Source: Asanoa iriomotensis
GTDB lineage: Bacteria > Actinomycetota > Actinomycetes > Mycobacteriales > Micromonosporaceae
DNA: 64,000 nt
Direction of reading: 5' to 3'
NCBI RefSeq assembly: GCF_016862515.1
Contig: NZ_BONC01000005.1
Location: forward strand, 142,098 to 206,097
Shown here: positions 17,624 through 25,945 of the stretch, piece after piece
Numbering within the stretch: position 1 is the stretch's first letter
Layout of the letters: every line of letters starts with the position of its first letter
Program-made: the position numbers and the translations under genes
The notes under the pieces: generated by a model
Told to the model about the DNA's origin: nothing
Seen by the model: the letters and a program-made list of their open reading frames with translations, nothing else
Database searches by the model: none

Positions 17624-19011
17624 TCCCGTCCCGCCCGCGCTATCACGTCACCGCGCCGACCAACTGGCTCAACGATCCGAACGCCCCGCTCTACTGGGAC
17701 GGCGAGTACCACCTGTACTACCAGCACAACCCCGACGCACCCGTCTGGGGGCTGATGCGCTGGGGGCACGCCGTCTCGACGGACCTCGTGCACTGGACGG
17801 ACCGGGGCATCGCCATGCGGCCGACCCCGGGCGGCCCGGACGCGGGCGGCTGCTTCTCCGGCAACGCCCGGATCGTCGACGGGCAGCCGGTCGTGTTCTA
17901 CACCGGCGTCACCGGGACCGGCTACCCGCACCGGCAGGTGCAGTTGCGGGCCGTCGCCGACGGGAGCCTCGACCGGTTGCGCCTGGAGCCGGCGACCCCG
18001 GTCGTGCCCGCCGCCACACCCGAGCAGGGAACCCGTCACCAGCGCGACCCGTTCCTGGTCCGCTACGCCGACCGCTGGATCATGGTGCTCGGCACCGGGC
18101 TCAGGACCGACGAGCCGGGCGGCCGCGGCGCGATCGTCGCGTACGAGTCGACCGACACGTTCGAGTGGACCTACCGGGGCGTCGTCTACTCGAAGGCGGG
18201 CGGCGGCCCCGGGCTCGACACCGGGCCCGTCTGGGAATGCCCGGTGCTCGTCCAGGTGGACGGCGCGTGGGTGCTGATCGTCTCCGCACAACTGCCCCTC
18301 AAGGCCGGCGTCCTGTGTCCGTACGCGCTGTGGTTCGTCGGCGACTTCGACGGAGAGCGGTTCACACCGACCTCGACCGGGCGGATGGACGCCGGCGACG
18401 TGTTCTACGCGCCCACGGTCACCGAGGGCGTGCCGGACGGCCGGACGCTGCTGTTCGGCTGGCTGCAGGACGACCGGAGCTGGGTGGCCGAGGGGTTCGC
18501 CGGGGCGCTCAGCCTGCCCCGCGAGCTGTCGGTCGTGGACGGGCGGCTGCTCATGCGCCCGGCCGCCGAGGTGGCCGAGCTCTTCGGCTCGCCGATCGTC
18601 GACGCCGACGCGATCACGGTCGCGCCCGGCGTGCCGCGTCTGCTCGCGGACGGCGTCCCGGCCACCTATCGGTTGCGGTTCGAGGTCGGGTCCGGCACGA
18701 CTCACGCCGGCGCCGTGCTCGGCCGTGACGCGAACGGCGCCGAGGTCTGGGTCGGGGTGAGCGGCGGCCGCCTGGTCGCCGGTGCCGTCGGTCCGGACGG
18801 CCTCGTCGAACGCCACGGCGTCGATCTGGCCGGCGGTGACACCACCGTCACCGTCCACGTTGACCACTCCATCGTCGAGGTCTTCGCGACGACGGCCGTG
18901 CTGACCTTCCGGGTCCACCCGGACATCGACTCCACCGACGGCGTCCGACTGGTCGCCGAGGACGTCACCACCACCTTCCGCCGCGTCGCCTTCGCCGTCG
19001 CGGCGCTCTGA
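17620..19011 (+). CDS. Cytoplasmic GH32 beta-fructofuranosidase-like hydrolase
   Basis: 463 residues. The five-bladed propeller has its nucleophile in TNWLNDPNAP, then FSGNA, RDPF (transition-state Asp) and WECPVL (acid/base Glu). A C-terminal beta-sandwich runs from ~330, with VDHSIVEVF near the end. The family cleaves beta-D-fructofuranosides such as sucrose, levan and inulin oligomers. With no signal peptide it should act on imported oligosaccharide. ATG 17620 overlaps the previous stop (ATGA). Confidence 0.95.
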   Translation: MIPSRPRYHVTAPTNWLNDPNAPLYWDGEYHLYYQHNPDAPVWGLMRWGHAVSTDLVHWTDRGIAMRPTPGGPDAGGCFSGNARIVDGQPVVFYTGVTGTGYPHRQVQLRAVADGSLDRLRLEPATPVVPAATPEQGTRHQRDPFLVRYADRWIMVLGTGLRTDEPGGRGAIVAYESTDTFEWTYRGVVYSKAGGGPGLDTGPVWECPVLVQVDGAWVLIVSAQLPLKAGVLCPYALWFVGDFDGERFTPTSTGRMDAGDVFYAPTVTEGVPDGRTLLFGWLQDDRSWVAEGFAGALSLPRELSVVDGRLLMRPAAEVAELFGSPIVDADAITVAPGVPRLLADGVPATYRLRFEVGSGTTHAGAVLGRDANGAEVWVGVSGGRLVAGAVGPDGLVERHGVDLAGGDTTVTVHVDHSIVEVFATTAVLTFRVHPDIDSTDGVRLVAEDVTTTFRRVAFAVAAL

Positions 19012-19023
19012 CCACCCGTACCC

Positions 19024-19036
19024 CAAATGCATTTGC
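19024..19036 (+). promoter_or_regulatory. Second LacI-type operator, before the binding-protein gene
   Basis: CAAATGCATTTGC, containing the same AAATGCATTT core as 16262-16271, lies in the 41-nt gap between GH32 and the binding-protein gene. GAGAGGAG at 19039-19046 is the ribosome site. It could be an internal operator or part of a secondary promoter. Confidence 0.65.
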
Positions 19037-19052
19037 ACGAGAGGAGTCAGAC

Positions 19053-20315
19053 ATGCGAGCCAAGGGCGTTGGAGCCCTCATAGCGGTCACGGCACTCGCC
19101 CTCACGGGGTGCCAGGAGAGCAGCGCGCCGGTCGACCCCGACCAGATCGGCGGCACCGTCACCCTCTGGTATCTGGAGGACCCGGTGCCGGAGTTCCTCG
19201 AAGCGGTCAAGGCCGGCTTCGAGGACAAGTACCCCGGGACCAAGGTGGAGATGACCGAGGTGCCCGAGGACGGCTTCGTCACCAAGATCGACACGGCGTT
19301 GCTCGCCAAGGAGCCGCCGGACGTCGCCTTCATCTACGAGTCACGGTGGATGAAGGCCGGCAGCGTCATGAAGCTCGACGACGTCATCAACGCGCAGGGC
19401 ATCGACACCGCCAACATGAACCAGGTCGCGCTCAGCGAGTGCGAGCTGGACGGACACCTCTACTGCCTCGGCTCGCTGACCGGCTCGGTCGTCCTCCTCT
19501 ACAACAAGGACCTCTTCGACAAGGCCAAGGTCGCCTACCCGCCGGCGGACAAACCGATGACCATCGACGAGTACGACGCGATGGCGCGGCAGTTGCAGGC
19601 CGCACTCGGCAAGGACGTCTACGGCGGGTCCGTCGGGTCGCCCTACACCTGGGCCGGCCGGCTGACCCACTTCAGCGAGGACGGCCGAAAGGTCGACGGC
19701 TTCGCCAACGACCCCTCCACCCTCCACCTGTACGACGTCCTCGGGAAGCTCTCGCGCGACAAGGTGTCGCCGACGGCCGCCGAGGAGGAACTGACGCCCC
19801 GCCACGACCTGCTCGGCAGCGGCAAGGCGGCGATGGCCGTCACGGACTTCGAGATCGGTGCCAAGACCCTCGAGGCGGCCGGCGCCCGCTGGGGTGCCGC
19901 ACCACCGCCGGTGGAGAAGGCCGGCGACGACTCGTTCGTCTTCGTCGGCACCGACAAGTACGGCGCGTTCACCGACTCGAAGAACCCCGCGACGGCGAAG
20001 GCGCTCGTCGCCTACATCGGCACCGAGGGCAGCAAGATCCGGGCGGAGAAGACCGACCAGCCGCCGCTGGACGCCACGATGCTCCAAGCGTGGGCCGGCA
20101 CGAACGAGTCCCGCCAGGAGGTCGTCAAGGTCCTCTCCACGAGCACGAAGCCGGGCCTGTTCGTCCCCGGGTTCTGGGAGGTCACCTCGACGTTGAGCGA
20201 CATCTACGCCCAGATCCTCGCCGGTGAGACGGACACGAGCGCGATACAGAAAGAGGCTCCCGAGCTCCAGAAGAAGCTCGACCGGGAATGGGAGACCTGG
20301 GAGAACATCAAATGA
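19053..20315 (+). CDS. ABC sugar-binding lipoprotein (family 1 solute-binding protein)
   Basis: 420 residues. Lipoprotein signal with lipobox LALTGC; the mature protein starts at Cys ~20. It has the extracellular solute-binding fold typical of CUT1 oligosaccharide importers (TVTLWYLEDPVPEFLEAVKA, PPDVAFIYESRWMKAG, GSVVLLYNKDLFDKA). It should capture the oligosaccharide that the GH32 and ARH-like enzymes process. It is followed by two permease genes with 4-nt overlaps. Confidence 0.94.
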   Translation: MRAKGVGALIAVTALALTGCQESSAPVDPDQIGGTVTLWYLEDPVPEFLEAVKAGFEDKYPGTKVEMTEVPEDGFVTKIDTALLAKEPPDVAFIYESRWMKAGSVMKLDDVINAQGIDTANMNQVALSECELDGHLYCLGSLTGSVVLLYNKDLFDKAKVAYPPADKPMTIDEYDAMARQLQAALGKDVYGGSVGSPYTWAGRLTHFSEDGRKVDGFANDPSTLHLYDVLGKLSRDKVSPTAAEEELTPRHDLLGSGKAAMAVTDFEIGAKTLEAAGARWGAAPPPVEKAGDDSFVFVGTDKYGAFTDSKNPATAKALVAYIGTEGSKIRAEKTDQPPLDATMLQAWAGTNESRQEVVKVLSTSTKPGLFVPGFWEVTSTLSDIYAQILAGETDTSAIQKEAPELQKKLDREWETWENIK

Positions 20316-21283
20316 CGGCCGGGGTGGCGGCGACCGTCCCGCCGGCTTCGCCGCCACCCGCGGCACGTCCTGAGCCGAGGCGCCGCCGGACCGCGTCGCA
20401 GCGGCGGGAGGCTCGCGCCGGCCTGCTGTTCGCCAGCCCGTGGCTGATCGGCATGCTCACCTTCACCGTCGGGCCGATCGTCGCCTCGGTCGTCATCAGC
20501 CTGACCGACTGGAGCCTCGCCTCGCCGCCGACGTTCGTCGGCGTCGACAACTACGCGGACATGTTCGCGAGCCGCGACTTCCGCAACTCGGTCACGGTCA
20601 CCCTGACCTACGTGCTGATCGGCGTGCCGCTGTTCCAGGTCGCCGGGCTCGCGCTCGCGCTGCTGCTCAACCTCAAGCTGCCCGGGATCCGGATCTTCCG
20701 CACGATCATGTTCCTGCCAGCCGTGCTCAGCGGGGTCGCGGTCGCCGTGCTGTGGGTGCAACTGCTGCGCCCGGAGGGCGCGGTCAACAACACGCTGCGG
20801 TTCTTCGGCATCGACGACCCGCCCGGCTGGCTGGCGAGCCCGGACTGGGCGGTGCCCGCGGTGGTCCTCATCGGACTGTGGAGCATCGGCACCGGCGCGA
20901 TCATCTACCTCGCCGGGCTGCAGAACGTGCCGCCGGAGCTCTACGAGGTCGCGCGGATCGACGGCGCCGGGCCGGTGCGGGCCTTCTTCAGCATCACCCT
21001 GCCGATGATCACACCGACGCTGCTGTTCACGTTGCTCAACGGCATCATCGGCGCGTTCCAGGTCTTCGACATCGCCTACGTGCTCGGCGGCAGCCGCGGC
21101 GGCAGCGGCGGGTCGCTCTCCTTCTACCTGCTCTACCTGTGGAACGAGGGCTTCCGCAACGGTCGGTTCGGCTACGCCTCCGCGCTGGCCTGGGTCTTCG
21201 TGCTGGTCGCGGCCGTCCTGATCGTCACGATCCTGAAGACGTCGAACCGGTGGGTCCACGACGAGTCCGAGGAGAAGCCATGA
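20312..21283 (+). CDS. CUT1 sugar ABC permease (MalF-like)
   Basis: 323 residues. A Pro/Arg-rich cytoplasmic N-terminus (~35 residues) is followed by six predicted membrane helices. The EAA-type ATPase-docking loop reads ELYEVARIDGAGPVRAFFSI. ATG overlaps the binding-protein stop (ATGA). Confidence 0.94.
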   Translation: MTAGVAATVPPASPPPAARPEPRRRRTASQRREARAGLLFASPWLIGMLTFTVGPIVASVVISLTDWSLASPPTFVGVDNYADMFASRDFRNSVTVTLTYVLIGVPLFQVAGLALALLLNLKLPGIRIFRTIMFLPAVLSGVAVAVLWVQLLRPEGAVNNTLRFFGIDDPPGWLASPDWAVPAVVLIGLWSIGTGAIIYLAGLQNVPPELYEVARIDGAGPVRAFFSITLPMITPTLLFTLLNGIIGAFQVFDIAYVLGGSRGGSGGSLSFYLLYLWNEGFRNGRFGYASALAWVFVLVAAVLIVTILKTSNRWVHDESEEKP

Positions 21284-22134
21284 CGTCCGTGCGACTGGTC
21301 CGCAAGACGGTGTCCACGTCGGCGGCCTACGTCCTGCTGCTGGCGCTCAGCTTCACGATCCTGCTGCCGCTCGGCTGGATGCTCACCGTCGCCCTCAAAC
21401 CTGACTTCGCACCGGTCTTCACGCAGCCGACGCAGTGGTTCCCCACCGGCGACTGGCACTGGGAGAACTTCGGCCGCGCGTTGACCGACCCGTCGCGGCC
21501 GTTCCTGCGCTACACGATGAACACGCTGGTGATCGTCGCGCTCAACATCGTCGGCACGATCATCTCCTGCTCGCTCGTCGGCTATGCCTTCGCGCGGCTG
21601 CGGTTCCGGGGACGGGAGTTCCTCTTCGGCATCCTCATCGTCACGCTGCTGATCCCGTGGCACGTCCTGCTGATCCCGCAGTTCCTGATGTACTTCAAGC
21701 TCGGTTGGTACGGCACGATCCTGCCCCTGGTCGTGCCCGCGTTCTTCGGCAACGCGTTCTACATCTTCCTCATCCGCCAGTACATCCGGACTCTGCCGCG
21801 CGAGCTGGAACTCGCGGCCACCGTGGACGGTTGCAACCACTTCCAGGTGTTCTGGCACATCATCCTGCCGCTCATCCGGCCGGTGCTCGCGGTGTGCGTG
21901 GTCTTCTCGTTCCTCAGCTCGTGGAACGACCTGCTCGGTCCGTTGATCTACCTGTTACGCAACGAGGACTACACGGTCGCGATCGGGATGGCCAACATGG
22001 TCTCGCGCGCCAACCCCAAACTGAACCTGCTGATGGCCGCGAACCTGATCATGATGATTCCGGCGATCGTCCTCTACTTCGTGGCACAGGACAAGCTCGT
22101 CGGCGGCATCGCCTCGGTCGGCATCAAGGGCTGA
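21280..22134 (+). CDS. CUT1 sugar ABC permease (MalG-like)
   Basis: 284 residues with six membrane helices and the EAA loop ELELAATVDGCNHFQVFWHI. It forms the channel with the upstream permease. No ATPase gene is present in the locus, so a shared multi-sugar ATPase (MsiK type) encoded elsewhere is expected. Its 3' end overlaps the convergent GH127 gene by 11 nt. Confidence 0.94.
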   Translation: MTSVRLVRKTVSTSAAYVLLLALSFTILLPLGWMLTVALKPDFAPVFTQPTQWFPTGDWHWENFGRALTDPSRPFLRYTMNTLVIVALNIVGTIISCSLVGYAFARLRFRGREFLFGILIVTLLIPWHVLLIPQFLMYFKLGWYGTILPLVVPAFFGNAFYIFLIRQYIRTLPRELELAATVDGCNHFQVFWHIILPLIRPVLAVCVVFSFLSSWNDLLGPLIYLLRNEDYTVAIGMANMVSRANPKLNLLMAANLIMMIPAIVLYFVAQDKLVGGIASVGIKG

Positions 22135-24334
22135 CCGTCCGGTAGGCCGCCAGCCGCGCGCAGGTGACGAAGACGCGTGGGCCGTACTCGCCGTGCGAGC
22201 CCGTCCCGATCAGCCGCAGCCCGGTCGCGGTGACCGGCGCGGCGAGCACGACCTCGAAGACCTCGCCGGCGCGCAGGCCGCCGTTGTCAGCGGCCGTGGT
22301 GTCCGGATAGCCGTCCACGGTGGCGATGGTGGCCCACTGTCCCTGGCCGGTGCGGGCCTCGATCCGGGGCGGGCCGGCCGACGTGTCGAACCATCCGCCG
22401 TGCACCAGCGAGCGGCCGTGCGCGACGACGACCCGGTCGAAGGTGGCGGGGCGGTCGAGGTCGAGCGCGAACCACTGCTCCTCGCCGGCCGGCCCGACGT
22501 CGGTCGCGGCGAACGCGGCCGGGTCGTAGTCGGCCACCGACCCCTTCCCGAGGCTGCCGGAGCTGCGCGACTCGATCGCGCCGTGCAACACCGACAGGTC
22601 TTCGCCGCCGGGGGCATGCGCCAGCCACACCCGGGTCGGGCCGCCGTCGGCGCCGAGGTCGGCGAAGGGTGCGAGCACCGCGGTCCGCTGCCCGCCCGGT
22701 GCCAGGCGGTTGTCGACCCGCCACGCCGACGGGTCCCTGGTGACCGGGCCGAAGTCGTGGCCGTCGAAGACGTCGAAGGCCGTCGGCTGCGGGCCGTCGG
22801 CGCGGTACGCGAGCACCAGCGGCCCCCAACCCAGCGCGACCCGCGACGCGTTCCATCCGGTGCCCGCGACGGTGTGCGCGCCGAGACCGAAGCGGACGGT
22901 GATCCGCTCACCGCCCTGCCATTCGCGGGTCGGCAGCACGAACCAGCCGTCCGCCTCGGCCGCCCCGTCGACGTGGAAGCCGTCGGCCCACGGCGGGCGC
23001 CGCAGCCGCACCGAGAAGGTGGCCGGGCGGTCGAGGTCGAGCGTGAGCACGGCGCCGCCGTCGAACGGCACGGCGCTCGCCAGCGTCACCCTGACCGCGC
23101 GCCCGTCCAGCTCGACCGTGGCCGCCGCGTCCTGGTAGAGCGAGACCACCAGCTCGTCGCGCTCCGCCGCGACCGCGAACACCGAGGCGGCGCCGGTGGC
23201 CACGCCGCGCGGGCCGCTGGAGACGCAGCAGCTGATGCCGGGGCCGTAGTCGCGGTAGCCGTCGAGCGGGGTGTAGTAGGACCAGCCCGAGCCGTCGGGG
23301 AGCTGCGCCGCCCGCAGGTGGTTGAAGAGGGTCCGTTCGATCTCGTCCGCGAACACGCACTCGCCGGTGAGCGCGAACAGTTGCCGGGTCAGGTGCAACC
23401 AGGTGACGGTGACACAGGTTTCGCCCATGTGCACCGACGTCGAGTCGGGCAGCTCGTCCGGCCGGTGGAAGTGTTCGCCGAAGCTCGCCGTGCCCGTGAT
23501 GTACCGGTGGTGTGCCACGACGTCGTGCCAGGCGCGGACGGCGGCGGTGAAGTGCCGGTCGTCGCCGGAGATCCGGGCCAGCTCGACGAGGCCGACGATG
23601 TTCGACAGCATCTCGTAGGCCTTGCCGTTGCCGACCTCGCTGACCCGCCCGCTGTCCAGCAACGTGGAGAGCACCCGCGGGCCGTTCGGCTGGTCCCACG
23701 CCGCGACGATGTGCTCCGCGAACGCCAGGTAGCGGGGATCGCCGGTGTGCCGATGCAGGAGCACGACGGGTTCGAGGACGCTGGTCGCCGCCATCCCGGT
23801 GTGGGTGCCGGCGGCGATGATGTCCTGACTCCCGGTCTGGAACGTCGCGACGAGCAGGTCGCCGGCCTTGCGGGCGGCGTCGAGCGCCCGCCGCTCGCCG
23901 GTGTGTGCGTAGTAGCTCAGCAGGCCGACGAGGGCGTACTTGTGCACCCAGACGTCCCAGTCGGATCGGGGGTCGGGGTGGGTGCCCAGCCGGGTGCCGG
24001 CGGCGTAGGTGCCGAGGTAGCCGTCGTCCTCCTGGCTCGCGATCAGCACGGTCACCGCCTCGTCGAGCTTGGCCCGCAACCGGTCGTCGCCGGTCGCAGC
24101 CCAGGTCAGCGCTGCGGCGTCGAGCCATTTACCGATGTGCTCGCCGATCCACGGGTGCTCGCCCGGCCGGCTCCGGAAGCCGGCGAGCAGCGGGGCCAGG
24201 TCGACCGCGAGCAGCCGGCGCAGATTTCCCGCGACCCGCTCGCCCAGGTAGGACTCCGGCGCGAGGCCGGTCGAGGTGACCGGCTCGAACAGGTCGGGCC
24301 GCCCGGCGGGAACGACCCAGGAAAGTCTTCTCAT
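22124..24334 (-). CDS. GH127-type beta-L-arabinofuranosidase-like glycoside hydrolase
   Basis: 736 residues. An (alpha/alpha)6 barrel (~1-390) carries the family's metal-thiolate set: HMGETCVTVTW (Glu and Cys) and GISCCVSSGP (adjacent cysteines, one the catalytic nucleophile). Beta-sandwich domains follow, and the last ~130 residues resemble a galactose-binding/discoidin module (FAATDVGPAGEEQWFALDLD). The characterised activity of GH127 is release of beta-L-arabinofuranose; other furanosides are conceivable. No signal peptide, so intracellular. It is transcribed toward the ABC genes from its own promoter with a LacI-like site, closing the locus. Confidence 0.92.
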   Translation of the reverse strand: MRRLSWVVPAGRPDLFEPVTSTGLAPESYLGERVAGNLRRLLAVDLAPLLAGFRSRPGEHPWIGEHIGKWLDAAALTWAATGDDRLRAKLDEAVTVLIASQEDDGYLGTYAAGTRLGTHPDPRSDWDVWVHKYALVGLLSYYAHTGERRALDAARKAGDLLVATFQTGSQDIIAAGTHTGMAATSVLEPVVLLHRHTGDPRYLAFAEHIVAAWDQPNGPRVLSTLLDSGRVSEVGNGKAYEMLSNIVGLVELARISGDDRHFTAAVRAWHDVVAHHRYITGTASFGEHFHRPDELPDSTSVHMGETCVTVTWLHLTRQLFALTGECVFADEIERTLFNHLRAAQLPDGSGWSYYTPLDGYRDYGPGISCCVSSGPRGVATGAASVFAVAAERDELVVSLYQDAAATVELDGRAVRVTLASAVPFDGGAVLTLDLDRPATFSVRLRRPPWADGFHVDGAAEADGWFVLPTREWQGGERITVRFGLGAHTVAGTGWNASRVALGWGPLVLAYRADGPQPTAFDVFDGHDFGPVTRDPSAWRVDNRLAPGGQRTAVLAPFADLGADGGPTRVWLAHAPGGEDLSVLHGAIESRSSGSLGKGSVADYDPAAFAATDVGPAGEEQWFALDLDRPATFDRVVVAHGRSLVHGGWFDTSAGPPRIEARTGQGQWATIATVDGYPDTTAADNGGLRAGEVFEVVLAAPVTATGLRLIGTGSHGEYGPRVFVTCARLAAYRTVSP

Positions 24335-24354
24335 CGAGCGCCCTCGCCAGTTTC

Positions 24355-24413
24355 CAAATCGGTTTGCATGCCGGTTGTGGAGGAAGCTAGGCCGCCGCGC
24401 CGCCGCGTGTCAA
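24355..24413 (-). promoter_or_regulatory. GH127 promoter with LacI-like operator
   Basis: On the minus strand TTGACA (24413-24408) and TAGCTT (24389-24384) are 18 nt apart. CAAATCGGTTTG (24356-24367 on the plus strand) follows, an imperfect match to the CAAAT..RTTTG operator. As at 16241, the site lies downstream of the predicted start point. Confidence 0.65.
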
Positions 24414-24428
24414 CGGTCGCGGAATACG

Positions 24429-24458
24429 TTCGACAGGACCGGCGTTCCTTCGTACCGT
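24429..24458 (+). promoter_or_regulatory. Promoter of the leader peptide / second tuf
   Basis: TTCGAC (24429-24434) and TACCGT (24453-24458) with an 18-nt spacer. The -10 ends 7 nt before ATG 24466, so the leader peptide would start at or next to the RNA 5' end. Confidence 0.45.
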
Positions 24459-24465
24459 GATGGTC

Positions 24466-24537
24466 ATGTTCTTCAGCAGCCCCGCGCGGCCCGCAGGTTT
24501 CCTCCTGCGTTGTGCCGCCGACGGCGCTGATCTCTGA
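24466..24537 (+). CDS. Leader peptide upstream of the second tuf gene
   Basis: 23 codons beginning [12 protein letters not shown] and ending in GADL, TGA at 24535. It has no Shine-Dalgarno and fits leaderless translation. An in-frame ATG at 24460 would add two residues. About 170 nt of GC-rich, foldable leader separate it from tuf. Short leaderless peptides before translation-factor and ribosome-protection genes in actinomycetes often sense stalled ribosomes and drive attenuation. That role is inferred from position only. Confidence 0.5.
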   Translation: MFFSSPARPAGFLLRCAADGADL

Positions 24538-24706
24538 CCCCTTCCCGCAGCAGCAGAACCCGCGGGTAGGGGTTGGTCCCGGCCCGGTTCTGGCGCGGAG
24601 TCTTCTGTCATCAAGGCCCTTAACGCGGCCCCGACGCGGGGTGGCGCCCGCCCGCGCACGTCTCCAACCGCCTCCTTGCATCCAGTTCTGGAGGACTGAA
24701 CCAACC
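24538..24706 (+). promoter_or_regulatory. Structured 5' leader of the second tuf
   Basis: 169 nt between leader-peptide stop and tuf. It contains several GC-rich inverted segments (for example CCCCG-ACG-CGGGG around 24630) able to form alternative hairpins. A GGAGG at 24690 lies 12 nt before the tuf ATG. I cannot decide which fold is a terminator without folding software. Confidence 0.35.
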
Positions 24707-25894
24707 ATGGCGAAGAGCCAGTTCATACGCACGAAGCCGCACCTCAACATCGGGACGATGGGGCACGTCGACCACGGGAAGACGACCCTGACCGCCGCCA
24801 TCACGAAGGTGCTCGCCGAGGCCGACCCGGCAACCAACCGGTTCGTCGCCTTCGACGGCATCGACCGTGCGCCGGAGGAGATCGTCCGGGGCATCACCAT
24901 CAACATCGCTCACGTCGAGTACGAGACGGCGACGCGGCACTACGCCCACGTCGACATGCCCGGCCACGCCGACTACGTGAAGAACATGATCACGGGTGCG
25001 GCGCAGGTCGACGGCGCGATCCTGGTCGTGTCGGCGCTCGACGGTGCGATGCCGCAGACCCGGGAGCACGTGCTGCTCGCCCGCCGGGTCGGCGTGCCGT
25101 ACCTGGTGGTGGCGCTCAACAAGGCCGACGCCGTCGAGGACGCGGAGCTGCTCGACCTGGTCGAGCTCGAGGTCCGGGAGCTGCTCTCCGAGTACGGCTT
25201 CCCGGGCGACGAGGTGCCCGTGGTGCGGGTGTCCGCGTTGAAGGCGCTCGAGGGTGACCCCGGCTGGACGAAGTCCATCGTGGACCTCCTCGACGCGGTC
25301 GACCGGTACGTCCCGGTGCCGCCGCGGGCCGTCGACGAGCCGTTCCTGATGCCCATCGAGAGCGTGCTGACGATCTCCGGGCGGGGCACGGTGGTCACCG
25401 GCGCGATCGAGCGGGGCACGCTGAAGGTCGGCGACCCGGTCGAGGTCGTCGGGCTCGGTGACACCCTGACCACGGTGGCGACCGGGCTCGAGACGTTCGG
25501 CAAGTCGCTGGTGACGGCCGAGGCCGGTGACAACGCGGCGATCCTGCTCCGCGGCGTCAAGCGCGACCAGATCCAGCGCGGTCAGGTCGTGGCGGCGCCC
25601 GGGTCGGTCGCGCCGCACCGCCGGTTCGCCGCGCGGCTGCACGCGCTGACCGCGGCCGAGGGTGGGCGGCACACGCCGTTCTTCGCCAACTACCGGCCCC
25701 AGTTCTACTTCCGGACCACCGACGTGGCCGGGGCGATCGAGCTGGGGGAGGGGGTCACGATGGTGCTGCCCGGTGACACGGTCGACCTGACCGTCGAGCT
25801 GAGCCGCCCGGTGGCCATGCACGTCGGGCTCGGTTTCGCCGTCCGCGAGGGCGGCCGCACCGTCGCCGCGGGCACGGTCACCGAGATCCTGTAA
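24707..25894 (+). CDS. tuf: Second, divergent elongation factor Tu
   Basis: 395 residues. GTPase domain with [18 protein letters not shown] and [12 protein letters not shown]; domains 2 and 3 end with [19 protein letters not shown]. It delivers aminoacyl-tRNA to the ribosome. It is not in an rpsL-rpsG-fusA operon and differs from normal EF-Tu (for example [20 protein letters not shown] in switch I, where KPEE-ERGITI is usual). That marks it as a tuf3-like paralogue of the kind Streptomyces expresses under stress. It could supply resistance to an EF-Tu-targeting antibiotic. A leader peptide upstream and a perfect terminator downstream frame it as an independent unit. Confidence 0.93.
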   Translation: MAKSQFIRTKPHLNIGTMGHVDHGKTTLTAAITKVLAEADPATNRFVAFDGIDRAPEEIVRGITINIAHVEYETATRHYAHVDMPGHADYVKNMITGAAQVDGAILVVSALDGAMPQTREHVLLARRVGVPYLVVALNKADAVEDAELLDLVELEVRELLSEYGFPGDEVPVVRVSALKALEGDPGWTKSIVDLLDAVDRYVPVPPRAVDEPFLMPIESVLTISGRGTVVTGAIERGTLKVGDPVEVVGLGDTLTTVATGLETFGKSLVTAEAGDNAAILLRGVKRDQIQRGQVVAAPGSVAPHRRFAARLHALTAAEGGRHTPFFANYRPQFYFRTTDVAGAIELGEGVTMVLPGDTVDLTVELSRPVAMHVGLGFAVREGGRTVAAGTVTEIL

Positions 25895-25896
25895 GT

Positions 25897-25945
25897 AAGG
25901 AACGGACCGTTGTTGACGCTATGCGTCAACAACGGTCCGTTCCTT
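25897..25945. terminator. Perfect 23-bp hairpin, bidirectional terminator
   Basis: AAGGAACGGACCGTTGTTGACGC's perfect complement follows a 3-nt loop (TAT): arms 25897-25919 and 25923-25945, no mismatch. Read on either strand it ends in CCTT/TTTC-like tracts. It occupies the entire gap between convergent tuf and DUF4389 stops. Similar long self-complementary terminators built on GGAAnGGnCC...TTGTTnACGC are, to my knowledge, frequent in Micromonospora-type genomes. Confidence 0.9.

Noticed and set aside
24466..24706. Extending EF-Tu N-terminus into the leader
   Set aside because: The in-frame upstream sequence has no EF-Tu similarity and [14 protein letters not shown] at 24707 is the standard start.
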